Below are positions 19,190-26,794 of a DNA stretch of 64,000 bases, one piece after another. The translations under genes and the position numbers were made by a program. Each line of letters begins with the position of its first letter. Position 1 is the stretch's first letter. Where the stretch lies: contig NC_014221.1 of the NCBI RefSeq assembly GCF_000092425.1, positions 3,105,001-3,169,000 of the forward strand. The letters run 5' to 3'. A model generated the notes under the pieces. That model did not search any database. It was not told where the DNA came from and saw nothing but the letters and a program-made list of their open reading frames with translations. This DNA comes from Truepera radiovictrix DSM 17093 (lineage in GTDB: Bacteria > Deinococcota > Deinococci > Deinococcales > Trueperaceae).

Positions 19190-21022
19190 CTAAAGCCGCA
19201 GCAGGTAGAGCAGCGCCGCCGCGTCCCACGCTTGCGGGCGGCAGGCGACGGGATAGGGGACGGGGGGCGCGTCCTCGCGTTCGTAACCGGCGATCAGCTC
19301 GGGGAGCCGACGGTCGGCCTGGCTGTGCGCGAGGTCAAAGAGCGCCTCCCGGACGCGCGCCGCCTCCGCGGCGAAGCCGTAGCGGGCGAGCCCACCCGCG
19401 ACGAGCGCGGTGTCGTGCGGCCAGACCGAGCCGTTGTGGTACGAGACCGGGTTGTAACGCTTTTCCCCCCGCCCCAGGGTGCGAAAGCCCCAACCCGTCC
19501 AGTTGGTCTCCGAAAACAACGTCGCCACCAGACGGGGCGCCACCGCCTCCGGTACGATCCCCGTCCACAGGAGCTGCCCCGCGTTGGAGTTGTGCACCCT
19601 TAAGGGGCACTTGTCGCCGTCTAGAGCCATCGCGTAGGTCTGCAGCTCCTCGACCCAGAACGCCTCGTGAAAGCGCTCTTTGAGTTCACTAGCGCGCGCG
19701 CGCCAGCGGTCGCCGCCCGCTTCACCGAGCGCGTCGTAAAAGGTCGCCGCCGCCTCGAAGGCGTCGTAGGCGTAGCCCTGCACCTCGCTGCCGGCGATCG
19801 CCCCCGAAGCGAGGTACCCGTCGGCGTGGCTCATGGAGTCGTGCGAGTCCTTCCAGGTCTGCACGCTGAGACCCTGGCCCATGGGCGCCCCCACGAACTC
19901 CAAAAAGCCGTCGCCGTCAGGGTCGCCGTCCTCGAGCATCCACGCGAGCGCCGCCTCCCAGTTGGGTTTGAGCTCGCGCACCAACGCCAGGTCGCCCGTG
20001 ACGCGGTAGAGCTCGTGGAGGAGCACGACGAAGAGCGGGGTCGCGTCGACGGTGCCGTAGTAGCGGCGAAACGGCACCTTGCCGGTGCGCGACAGCTCGC
20101 CGTAGCGCACCTCGTGGAGGATCTTACCGGGCGCCTCGGCGGTCACGGGGTCGTGCGTGCGCCCCTGATAGGCCGCTAGAAAGCGCAGCGTCCCCTCGGC
20201 GACCTCCGGGTGGTGCGGGAGCAGCATATAGGCGCTGAGCAGCGCGTCGCGGCCGAAAGCGGCCACGTACCAGGGGATGCCCGCCGCCGGATAGAGGCCG
20301 TGCTCGGTAAAGAGCAGCAGCGCGCGCAGGTCGTCGATGGCGCGCGCCAAGACCTCGCCGTGCCCGTCCGAGAGCGCCGGCACGTCGAACCCCGCGCGCC
20401 AGCTTTCGTAGCTGATCCCGGGCGCGTCGACCGCGAGGGGGTTGTGGAGGGTCACCTCGAGCGTCAACACCTTAACCTCGCCGGGTTGCAGAGGGAGCAC
20501 GAAGCGCAACCCGGTGGCCTCTTGCGCCGTTGGCGGCTGCGACGGCGCGAGGCGGACGCTGGTCTCCAAGCCGTCCTCGGCGCGGTAGCGGAGCCTAAAG
20601 GCCGCACCGTCGGGCTCTAGCGCCACGGGCGCGCGCGCGACGCGGTGCCACCCGCGCGCCTCGAACATGTCGACGAAGTCGGCGCCGAGCTCGAGCGTGA
20701 GCGCCACCTCCACCGGCTCGGGGCTGGTGTTCTCCACGCGCAGGCGGTCGTCAAACCCGCGCGCGCCAAAGTCCAGGTGACGCTGAATACCGACCGTCTG
20801 CGACGGCCCCTCGATGCGGGCGTAGTGCGCGCGCAGGCGGTCGGGGCGGGGCGTGTGCAACAGGAGCGTCTCAAACGCCTCCCCAAAGCGCCAGCAGTAA
20901 CGGTTTAAAAAGCGCGTGTCGCGGTTGTACAGGCCGTGCTCCCCGCCAGTGATCTGCCCCGCCCCGTCGGCCACGAAGAAGCTGTAGTTCTCTTTCAGCA
21001 CCACGTCTTTACTCAGGTCCAT
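19190..21022 (-). CDS. Glycogen-debranching-type amylo-1,6-glucosidase (GDE_N_bis plus GH15-like toroid)
   Basis: A 610-residue protein without a signal peptide. The N-terminal beta-sandwich (about 1-190) has ENYSFFVADGAGQITGGEHGLYNRDTRFL, cut here only for length, typical of the GDE N-terminal bis domain. The rest is an (alpha/alpha)6 toroid with GIPWYVAAFGRDALLSAYML, EVRYGELSR, YGTVDATPLFVVLLHE, TWKDSHDSMSHADG and NGSVWPHDTALVAGGL. Such proteins hydrolyse alpha-glucosidic linkages in the cytosol. It is last in an operon-like row after lacI, a sugar-binding protein and two permeases, suggesting it processes the imported oligosaccharide. It has an SD (AGGAG, 7 bases before ATG) and a TAGGCT box near 21043, so it may also have its own promoter. 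Confidence 0.88.
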   Translation of the reverse strand: MDLSKDVVLKENYSFFVADGAGQITGGEHGLYNRDTRFLNRYCWRFGEAFETLLLHTPRPDRLRAHYARIEGPSQTVGIQRHLDFGARGFDDRLRVENTSPEPVEVALTLELGADFVDMFEARGWHRVARAPVALEPDGAAFRLRYRAEDGLETSVRLAPSQPPTAQEATGLRFVLPLQPGEVKVLTLEVTLHNPLAVDAPGISYESWRAGFDVPALSDGHGEVLARAIDDLRALLLFTEHGLYPAAGIPWYVAAFGRDALLSAYMLLPHHPEVAEGTLRFLAAYQGRTHDPVTAEAPGKILHEVRYGELSRTGKVPFRRYYGTVDATPLFVVLLHELYRVTGDLALVRELKPNWEAALAWMLEDGDPDGDGFLEFVGAPMGQGLSVQTWKDSHDSMSHADGYLASGAIAGSEVQGYAYDAFEAAATFYDALGEAGGDRWRARASELKERFHEAFWVEELQTYAMALDGDKCPLRVHNSNAGQLLWTGIVPEAVAPRLVATLFSETNWTGWGFRTLGRGEKRYNPVSYHNGSVWPHDTALVAGGLARYGFAAEAARVREALFDLAHSQADRRLPELIAGYEREDAPPVPYPVACRPQAWDAAALLYLLRL

Positions 21023-21090
21023 CGGTCACTCCTAGCTGTGGGAGCCTAACACATGGGCCAAGGGCAGGCCACGTGCGGGCGGGGCGTGGG

Positions 21091-21211
21091 CAGTGATGAG
21101 CCAAGGCTCAGCCATGAGCAACCCCCCGAAGGGGGCGCTTCGCGGCGAGCCATGAGTGATGCTCCCCATCTCATGGCTCATTGCTCATGGCTCGTTACTC
21201 ATGGCTACTTG
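21091..21211. repeat. Heptad-periodic intergenic repeat array A, with inverted copies
   Basis: From 21170 to 21211 six 7-bp units follow without gaps, alternating CTCATGG with variants such as CTCATTG and CTCGTTA. Inverted copies lie to the left (21103-21121 and 21147-21161). GAGCCATGAG at 21147-21156 pairs with the right-hand array to form a hairpin over 21147-21179. Rephased, the unit fits GCNYRTR, the same consensus as the arrays at 37895, 39004 and 54372. It fills the 237-bp gap between the glucosidase and the MalG-like gene. Confidence 0.8.
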
Positions 21212-21259
21212 CGCCTAACCCACCTCCCCTAGCGGCTAGCGGTACGGCACAGTCTCCCC

Positions 21260-22690
21260 CTACTCCTTACCCCCGCCGTAGGAGACCCCCTCTAGGAAGT
21301 ACTTCTGGAACACCACGAAGAGGATGATAATGGGCAGCGCGCTCATCACCGCGCCCGCCAGGATGAGCCCCCAGTCGCCGACGTTGCCGTAGATGTTGCG
21401 GAAAGTCAGGAGGCCGATGGGGAGCGTTTTGATGTCCTCGGGGGTCGTCAAGACCACGAGCGGCCAGAAAAAGTCGTTCCAGGCGCCCTGAAAGGTCAAG
21501 ATGGTGAGCGCCCCCAGGGCGGGCCGCGCCATCGGTAGCACCACCTTGGAGAAGCGCTGCCACTGGGAGGTGCCGTCGATCATCGCAGCTTCCTCGACCT
21601 CGCGCGGGATGGTCTCGAAAAACTGCTTCATGATAAACACCGCCCCCGCCCCCACGAGCCCCGAGAGGATGACACCGGAGAGGCTATTAAGGAGCGTCGC
21701 CTGACCCCAGAGCCGCGAGAGCCCGAAGATGCCGTCACGCAGCACCAGGTAGTTGGAGATGAAGGTCACCTGGCCGGGGATCATCTGGGCGAAGAGGATC
21801 AGGATAAAGATCAGGTTTTTACCGGGGAAGTTAAGCCGCGCGAGCGCGTAGCCCGCCATCGAAGCGAACAAGATGGTGGTGATGACCTTGGCGAGCGCGA
21901 TGATAAACGAGTTGAGCGTCCAGCTCAAAAAGAGCGAGCGGCCGGTGGTGATGCTCCGCGCCTCCTCGAAGACGCGCGCGTAGTTGTTGAAGACATAACC
22001 CAAGGAGCCCGGCGTGATGTTGTCGAAGCTGGCGACGCGGCCGCGGCGCTCGAGCCGCGAGGGCGAGAGCGTCGCGGAGACGAAGACCTGGTCGCGCGTC
22101 GGCACCTCGATGTCCACGGGGAGCCGGTTGACCGTCGGGCCGTCGCCCTCGTAGGTGACCGTAAAGCCATAGGTGACGAACGTCCCCGGGACGCTCTCGC
22201 CGCCCACGGTGAACTCGCCCGCCTCGCGCGCGAGCTCCTGGGTCGGCGTCAGGGCGGCGTAGTCGGCGGCGAAGTCGATCTGCTGCACCGCCCCCAACCC
22301 CCCACCCGGTCGCCGCCGCGGGACGGTCACGGTGGGCACCTCCGGCTCGGCGCCTTGGGGGACGAAGTAGGTGATCTCAAAGGGCACCTGCGCGCCGGGG
22401 GCGAAGCCCCCCCAGAGGGGCGCGTTCGCCCCCGCGCGGCCCAATGCGGCGCCGGCCGCCCAGTTGCGCGGGTTGAGCTGCGGGATGGCGAGCGTCGGGG
22501 GGTACTCGAGCGGGTCCTCTCTCAGGCTCGAGAGCGCGGCGAAGAGCAGCGGTCCCAGAAAGAGGATCGAAAAAATCAGCATGACCGTGTAGACGATCCC
22601 CACCCGCGCCCAGCGCCGCCGCGCCTGCCAGCGCTCGATGTCCTGGGCGGGGGGGCGGCGGCGCTGCGTCAGAACCCGAACCTGCGCCAT
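21260..22690 (-). CDS. ABC sugar transporter permease, MalG type, with enlarged periplasmic domain
   Basis: A 476-residue permease, about 190 longer than usual. After helix 1 (VGIVYTVMLIFSILFLGPLLF) comes a soluble domain of about 170 residues (roughly 60-230) with beta-strand character, then five helices. The EAA loop that docks on the ATPase is EEAAMIDGTSQWQRFSKVVLP, and the C-terminus LEGVSYGGGKE is typical of MalG. It should form the channel with the next gene upstream. The start shares one base with the stop of that gene. No ATP-binding subunit is present in this operon, so a shared MsiK/MalK-type ATPase elsewhere is expected. Confidence 0.9.
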   Translation of the reverse strand: MAQVRVLTQRRRPPAQDIERWQARRRWARVGIVYTVMLIFSILFLGPLLFAALSSLREDPLEYPPTLAIPQLNPRNWAAGAALGRAGANAPLWGGFAPGAQVPFEITYFVPQGAEPEVPTVTVPRRRPGGGLGAVQQIDFAADYAALTPTQELAREAGEFTVGGESVPGTFVTYGFTVTYEGDGPTVNRLPVDIEVPTRDQVFVSATLSPSRLERRGRVASFDNITPGSLGYVFNNYARVFEEARSITTGRSLFLSWTLNSFIIALAKVITTILFASMAGYALARLNFPGKNLIFILILFAQMIPGQVTFISNYLVLRDGIFGLSRLWGQATLLNSLSGVILSGLVGAGAVFIMKQFFETIPREVEEAAMIDGTSQWQRFSKVVLPMARPALGALTILTFQGAWNDFFWPLVVLTTPEDIKTLPIGLLTFRNIYGNVGDWGLILAGAVMSALPIIILFVVFQKYFLEGVSYGGGKE

Positions 22691-23796
22691 TACGAGGCCT
22701 CCGAACGGATGAAGCGGCGCTGGATCAGGACGATCAGCAGCGTCAGGGCCGCCAAGAACATGGCCGCCGCCGAGGCGAAGCCGACCTCGGGGAGCTGCGC
22801 GCCGGGGAACATGCGCTGATAGACGAAGTAGGCCAGGGTGATCACCGAGCGCGTGGGCACGGCGTTCCCGAAGATCGCCACCTGGTCGAACATCTGCAGG
22901 GTACCGATGAGGCTAAGCGTGACCACCAAAAAGGTCACGGGTTGCACGGCCGGGATGGTGATGTGGAAAAACTGCTGCACGGGGGTCGCGCCGTCCAAGG
23001 AAGCCGCCTCGTAGTGCGACTTGGGCACGTCTTGAAGGGCCGCCAAGAACATCAGCATAAAGGTCGGGATGGTGGTGAAGATGTTCTGGATCATGATGGC
23101 AATAAGCGGCACCGGCGCGCGCAAAAAGGTCGGGAAAACGCCCGGCACCTCCTGGCGGGTCTGCAACCAGACGAAGTCGACGACCCCACCGCGCGGCACC
23201 AGCACCCCCAAAAAGGTCAGCAGCCACGCCGCGGCCACGGCGACAAGCAACGAGATGACAAAGAGCGCCGGGTCGTTCCAGCGGGCGGGGAGGCCGCGCG
23301 CGCGCTCGAGCCCGACCTGCAGCGCCTGCAACCCCACGAGCACGAGCGCAAACGCCCCGAGCTGCGGCGCGTAGTTGACCACCTGCGTCGCCAGGTAGTT
23401 AAAGAGCCCCTGGCGCTGGTACATCCACAAGAAGATGAGGGTGATCACCACGCTGCTGGTGACGCTCGGCATGTAGAAAGCGGCGCGAAAAAAGTTGAGC
23501 CCGCGGATCTTTTGGTTTAAAACCGCCGCCATCACGAGCGCCCCGAAGGTCTGCACGGTCGTGACGATGGCGGAGAAGAGGAGCGAGTTGCGCAGCGCGA
23601 AGAGAAAGTTCTCCTCGCGGAACAAGTTGACGTAGTTCTGCAAACCGATCCACCGCGGCGCGTTAAAGAGGTCGTAGTTGGTAAAGCTAAAATACACCGC
23701 GCGCACGGTGGCGTAGAGGAAAAATAGCCCCAGGGTGACTAGGAAGGGGAGGAGAAAGAGATAGGCTGCGACGACCTCCTGCTGTTTCGCTCGCAT
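22690..23796 (-). CDS. ABC sugar transporter permease, MalF type, with two extra helices
   Basis: A 368-residue permease, larger than the usual 290-310. Seen: helix 1 in AYLFLLPFLVTLGLFFLYA, YFSFTNYDLF, NSLLFSAIVTTVQTFGALVMA, and the EAA motif SHYEAASLDGATPVQQFFHITIPAVQP. Between the third and fourth core helices lies an extra segment of about 110 residues with two hydrophobic stretches (FALVLVGLQALQVGL and ALFVISLLVAVAAAWLLTFL). The partner permease also has an insertion, so the pair may form an extended periplasmic or membrane collar. It is flanked by the binding-protein gene (60 bases away) and by the MalG-type gene. Confidence 0.9.
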   Translation of the reverse strand: MRAKQQEVVAAYLFLLPFLVTLGLFFLYATVRAVYFSFTNYDLFNAPRWIGLQNYVNLFREENFLFALRNSLLFSAIVTTVQTFGALVMAAVLNQKIRGLNFFRAAFYMPSVTSSVVITLIFLWMYQRQGLFNYLATQVVNYAPQLGAFALVLVGLQALQVGLERARGLPARWNDPALFVISLLVAVAAAWLLTFLGVLVPRGGVVDFVWLQTRQEVPGVFPTFLRAPVPLIAIMIQNIFTTIPTFMLMFLAALQDVPKSHYEAASLDGATPVQQFFHITIPAVQPVTFLVVTLSLIGTLQMFDQVAIFGNAVPTRSVITLAYFVYQRMFPGAQLPEVGFASAAAMFLAALTLLIVLIQRRFIRSEAS

Positions 23797-23856
23797 GACC
23801 GACTTCCTCTCGTACTAGGGGGGCGGGGGGAGCCCCCGCCCGACAGCTGCGCCTGA

Positions 23857-25098
23857 CTACCTCGCGCCCGCGCGCGCCAAAATCGCGTCGAGCTCCGACT
23901 GCGCGCTCTGCAGCGCCGACGCGGCGTCCGCTTGGCCGGTCATCACGGCGGTGATGGCGTTGTTGATGGGGGTCATGTAGTCGGTACCGATGTTGCCGAA
24001 CTGAAAGCCCAAGACGTTGCCGTCCGAAGCGCCCTCGAAGATGATGCGGTTGGCCTGCGCCTCGGGGTCGTCTTCGTTAAAGTAGTCGAGCTCGCCCAAA
24101 GCCTCGCGGCTGGGGATCGCGAGCCCCTGCTCGAGGATGAACTGCTGCGCCTCCTCGCTGGTGAGCGCCTCGAGCACCCGCACGGCCGCCTCCTGGTTGG
24201 GCGAGTCGGCGTTGATCGCCCACGCCACCGAGTAGACGAAGTTACCGCGTTCGCCGGTCTCATCCGAGCGCGGCATGGGGGCGGCGCCATAGGCGAGGTT
24301 GGGGGCGTTGTCGCGCAAAAAGCCGAGGATCCACGCGCCCTCGATGGCGACCGCCGCCTGCTCGTTGGCCAAGCAGTCGCCGGGCCACCCCGCCCCGACG
24401 TCGGAGGGCTGCACGGCGGTGCCCTCGGTGACGAGCCCGGTGTAGAACTCGAAGGCGTCGACGAAGGCCTCGTCTTGGAGCGACACGCTACCGTCTTCGT
24501 TAAAGGGCTGCCAGCCGTTGGCGTAGGCAAAAGCGCCCAAGCGGGCGAAGTCGGCGCTCAAGCAGGCGCCGTAGATGCCGGGGTCGAGCTCGCGCACCGC
24601 CCGCAGCTTTTCGGCAAAGCTCTCGAAGGTGTCGTCCGCGTTCGGGTAGTCGACCTCGGCCTCGTCGAAGAGGTCTTCGTTGTAAAAGATCGCCAGGGTG
24701 TTGAAGTCTTTCGGGATGCCGTAGACCTGACCGTCTTGGGTGTAGACCTCTAGGAGCGCATCGATAAAGGGCTCCGTGTCGACGAGGTCGTTTAACGGCT
24801 GTACGCGGCCCGTGGCGATAAACCCGGGGGCGACCTCGCCGGGGAGGTAGAACACGTCGCCGGCGGTGCCCGCCGAGAGGTTGTTGGTCATCACCGCGTT
24901 GTAGTCGGTCTCGATGGGCTCGTACTGCACGGTGATGCCCTCGGCCTGGAGGTCGTCGCCGATGACCTCGTTTAAAAGGCGCTGCATGATGGCGGGGTCT
25001 TGTCCACCGTAGCCCTGCACGCGAACCGTCGTCTGGGCAAGAGCGGCGCTGCAGGCGGTGAGCGAAAGGGCGAGAAGCAAGCCGGTGCTGCGTTTCAT
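23857..25098 (-). CDS. Extracellular sugar-binding protein (MalE type)
   Basis: A 413-residue solute-binding protein with a cleavable signal peptide, MKRSTGLLLALSLTACSAALA. A lipobox-like LTAC is inside it, so lipid anchoring is possible. The mature part shows ITVQYEPIETDYNAVMTNNLSAG, GDVFYLPGEVAP, YGIPKDFNTLAIFYNEDLFDEA and AVAIEGAWILGFLRDNAPNLAYGAAPMP, matching binding-protein cluster 1 (maltodextrin-like). AAAGGAG lies 6 bases before the ATG. Upstream lie a 17-bp tandem duplication and a 14-bp palindrome. With the debranching glucosidase, the ligand is probably an alpha-glucan oligosaccharide; this is inference. Confidence 0.92.
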   Translation of the reverse strand: MKRSTGLLLALSLTACSAALAQTTVRVQGYGGQDPAIMQRLLNEVIGDDLQAEGITVQYEPIETDYNAVMTNNLSAGTAGDVFYLPGEVAPGFIATGRVQPLNDLVDTEPFIDALLEVYTQDGQVYGIPKDFNTLAIFYNEDLFDEAEVDYPNADDTFESFAEKLRAVRELDPGIYGACLSADFARLGAFAYANGWQPFNEDGSVSLQDEAFVDAFEFYTGLVTEGTAVQPSDVGAGWPGDCLANEQAAVAIEGAWILGFLRDNAPNLAYGAAPMPRSDETGERGNFVYSVAWAINADSPNQEAAVRVLEALTSEEAQQFILEQGLAIPSREALGELDYFNEDDPEAQANRIIFEGASDGNVLGFQFGNIGTDYMTPINNAITAVMTGQADAASALQSAQSELDAILARAGAR

Positions 25099-25110
25099 AG
25101 GGTCTCCTTT

Positions 25111-25144
25111 GAGATTGGCTCGAGGCTGAGATTGGCTCGAGGCG
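25111..25144. repeat. 17-bp tandem duplication in front of the binding-protein gene
   Basis: GAGATTGGCTCGAGGCT is followed at once by a copy differing in the last base. It begins at the upstream edge of the SD, so it lies in the 5' leader. Confidence 0.85.
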
Positions 25145-25169
25145 TACTGCGAACGTGCTAAAGAGGACG

Positions 25170-25183
25170 CGCTTGCGCAAGCG
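25170..25183. promoter_or_regulatory. Perfect 14-bp palindrome, possible LacI-family operator
   Basis: CGCTTGCGCAAGCG is a perfect palindrome with the CG centre common in LacI-family operators. It lies between lacI and the binding-protein gene it may regulate. It differs from the TGTAANCGNTTACA sites in front of lacI, so it may instead be a stem in the transcript. Confidence 0.35.
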
Positions 25184-25208
25184 AGCAGTTAGAGGGCTAC
25201 ACGCCGCA

Positions 25209-26198
25209 TCACCTCCTCCGAGCGGTCGTGCCGCGCACCACGAGCTGAACGGGGATGACTTCGGAGCGGGGGGGCTCGCCGCGCAGGCTCTCCTTTAAGA
25301 GGGCGGCGGCGGTCGCGGCGACCTTGGCGACGTCTTGGCGCACCGTGGTGAGCCCGTCGCCGAACTCCGGCAGGTCGTCGAAGCCGACCACCGACACGTC
25401 GCCGGGGACGCGCAGCCCCGCGTCCTCCAAAGCGGCGATCACCCCGCACGCCATCTCGTCGGAAGCGGCGAACACGCCGGTAAACGTCACCCCGCCCTCG
25501 AGCGCGCGCCGCACCGCGCGGTAGGCGCCGAGCGTGGTGAAACCGCCGTCTAACACCCGCGCGTCGGGGAGCGCCACGCCGGCCTCCTGCAGCGCCCCCC
25601 GAAAGGCTCTGAAGCGGTCGAAGGCCGCCTGACCACCCAAGTCACCCGTCACGTGCAAGAGCTCGGTGTGCCCCAAACGCAGCAGGTGCAAAGCCGCTTG
25701 GCGCCCGCCGTCAACGTCGTCGGCCCGCGTCCAGCGCTCCCCCTCGGCGTGACCGGCGAGCACCACGGGGATCCCCTGCGCGTGCAGGTAGCCGATGCGG
25801 GCGTCGTCGTCGTGCAGCCCGACGAGCACAAAGGCGTCCGCGCTGCGCGCGGGCAAACCGTCGGGGCGGCTGGGGACGGTCTCGAGCCTGAGCCCCGACT
25901 CCTGCAGCGCGGCGCTTAGGTGCTGGGCGAAAAGCGTGTAGAAAGGGGAGAAGCGCGTGCTGCTCGGCGCGACGTGAAACCCGATGCGTTTGGGGTGGCG
26001 CAGCGAGAGCTCGCGGGCGGCGGCGTCGGGGCGGTACTCGAGGCGGCTCACGGCCTCCAACACCGCGTGACGCGTGGCCGCTTTGACCCCCGCGCGCCGG
26101 TTGAGCACGCGGCTCACCGTCCCCGTCGAGACTCCCGCAGCCCGCGCGACGTCCTCGATGGTCACGCGCGCGGCCGTTTGGTGCGATGCCCTTTTCAA
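25209..26198 (-). CDS. LacI-family transcriptional regulator (MalR-like)
   Basis: A 329-residue regulator. The N-terminal helix-turn-helix is VTIEDVARAAGVSTGTVSRVLN, followed by the hinge region (EYRPDAAARELSLRHPKRIGF) and a periplasmic-binding-like core (VVGFDDLPEFGDGLTTVRQDV). The longest frame begins at 26261, but TTG 26198 has AAAGGAG 8 bases upstream and starts next to the HTH, so I prefer it. Two sites fitting TGTAANCGNTTACA lie upstream, consistent with autoregulation. It heads the transport operon; the likely effector is the imported oligosaccharide or a product of it. Confidence 0.9.
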   Translation of the reverse strand: MKRASHQTAARVTIEDVARAAGVSTGTVSRVLNRRAGVKAATRHAVLEAVSRLEYRPDAAARELSLRHPKRIGFHVAPSSTRFSPFYTLFAQHLSAALQESGLRLETVPSRPDGLPARSADAFVLVGLHDDDARIGYLHAQGIPVVLAGHAEGERWTRADDVDGGRQAALHLLRLGHTELLHVTGDLGGQAAFDRFRAFRGALQEAGVALPDARVLDGGFTTLGAYRAVRRALEGGVTFTGVFAASDEMACGVIAALEDAGLRVPGDVSVVGFDDLPEFGDGLTTVRQDVAKVAATAAALLKESLRGEPPRSEVIPVQLVVRGTTARRR

Positions 26199-26228
26199 CG
26201 CCCTTGCTCCTTTGCGCCAGCAGGCTTT

Positions 26229-26244
26229 TTGTAACCGCTTACAA
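26229..26244. promoter_or_regulatory. LacI-family operator at lacI
   Basis: TTGTAACCGCTTACAA has inverted arms and matches TGTAANCGNTTACA. It lies 31 bases before the TTG start, where a repressor would block the lacI promoter. Confidence 0.7.
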
Positions 26245-26367
26245 CGTGGGTACCCCTGCATCCTACGTCGCCCTCAGGGGGTTGTCAAGTAGGCCACCGT
26301 GGCGCTACCGGTGTGTGGGACAACATCCCCCGCTGGGGGCCATCACACTGGAGTTGGTGGGGGGCGT

Positions 26368-26381
26368 TGTAAGCGCTTACG
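26368..26381. promoter_or_regulatory. Second LacI-family operator
   Basis: TGTAAGCGCTTACG matches the consensus at 13 of 14 positions. It lies 139 bases (centre to centre) from the first operator, a distance that could allow looping, and 76 bases before the divergent DUF2905 gene. Confidence 0.6.
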
Positions 26382-26444
26382 GGCGTGGCCGCCGCGTGCA
26401 AAAGCCGTTGTAGCGCGGCCCGCGTGCGCGCGCCGGGGGCGCGT

Positions 26445-26450
26445 TACCCT
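26445..26450 (+). promoter_or_regulatory. Leaderless -10 box of the DUF2905 gene
   Basis: TACCCT is 6 bases before ATG 26457, with no SD. This sets the start within a longer frame that begins at 26385. Confidence 0.45.
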
Positions 26451-26456
26451 AAGGGC

Positions 26457-26675
26457 ATGGCACGCCTTCTCATCGCTTTGGGGTTGTTCTTGCTCGTCGC
26501 CGGCGTCGCCCTGGCGCTCTTTCCGCGGGCGTTCTCCTGGTTCGGCACGCTGCCCGGCGACCTGCGCATCCGGCGCGACGGCGTCTCGATCTTTATCCCC
26601 ATCACCTCGGCGCTCCTGTTAAGCGGCGCGCTCACCCTCGTGATCAACCTGATCGCGTGGTTTTTGCGTCGCTAA
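26457..26675 (+). CDS. DUF2905 family small membrane protein
   Basis: A 72-residue protein: helix one LLIALGLFLLVAGVALALF, a short loop LPGDLRIRRDGVSIFIPI, and helix two ALLLSGALTLVINLIAWFLRR. The GDLRIRRDG loop is the signature of DUF2905. The role is unknown. It is transcribed away from lacI and ends in front of a strong bidirectional terminator. Confidence 0.85.
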   Translation: MARLLIALGLFLLVAGVALALFPRAFSWFGTLPGDLRIRRDGVSIFIPITSALLLSGALTLVINLIAWFLRR

Positions 26676-26735
26676 CGCCGCAGCGCGCTTAGAAACGGCC
26701 ACGAAAACCCGCACGCGGGGCCAGCCGCCAACACG

Positions 26736-26767
26736 AACCCCCCACATCACCGGCGATGTGGGGGGTT
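26736..26767. terminator. Bidirectional terminator
   Basis: A perfect 13-bp stem, AACCCCCCACATC pairing with its complement, has a 6-base loop (ACCGGC). It lies between convergent genes. Runs of A on one side and T on the other serve both strands. Confidence 0.85.
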
Positions 26768-26794
26768 TAGCAGCGCGGTGAAGCGCCTAGAGGG

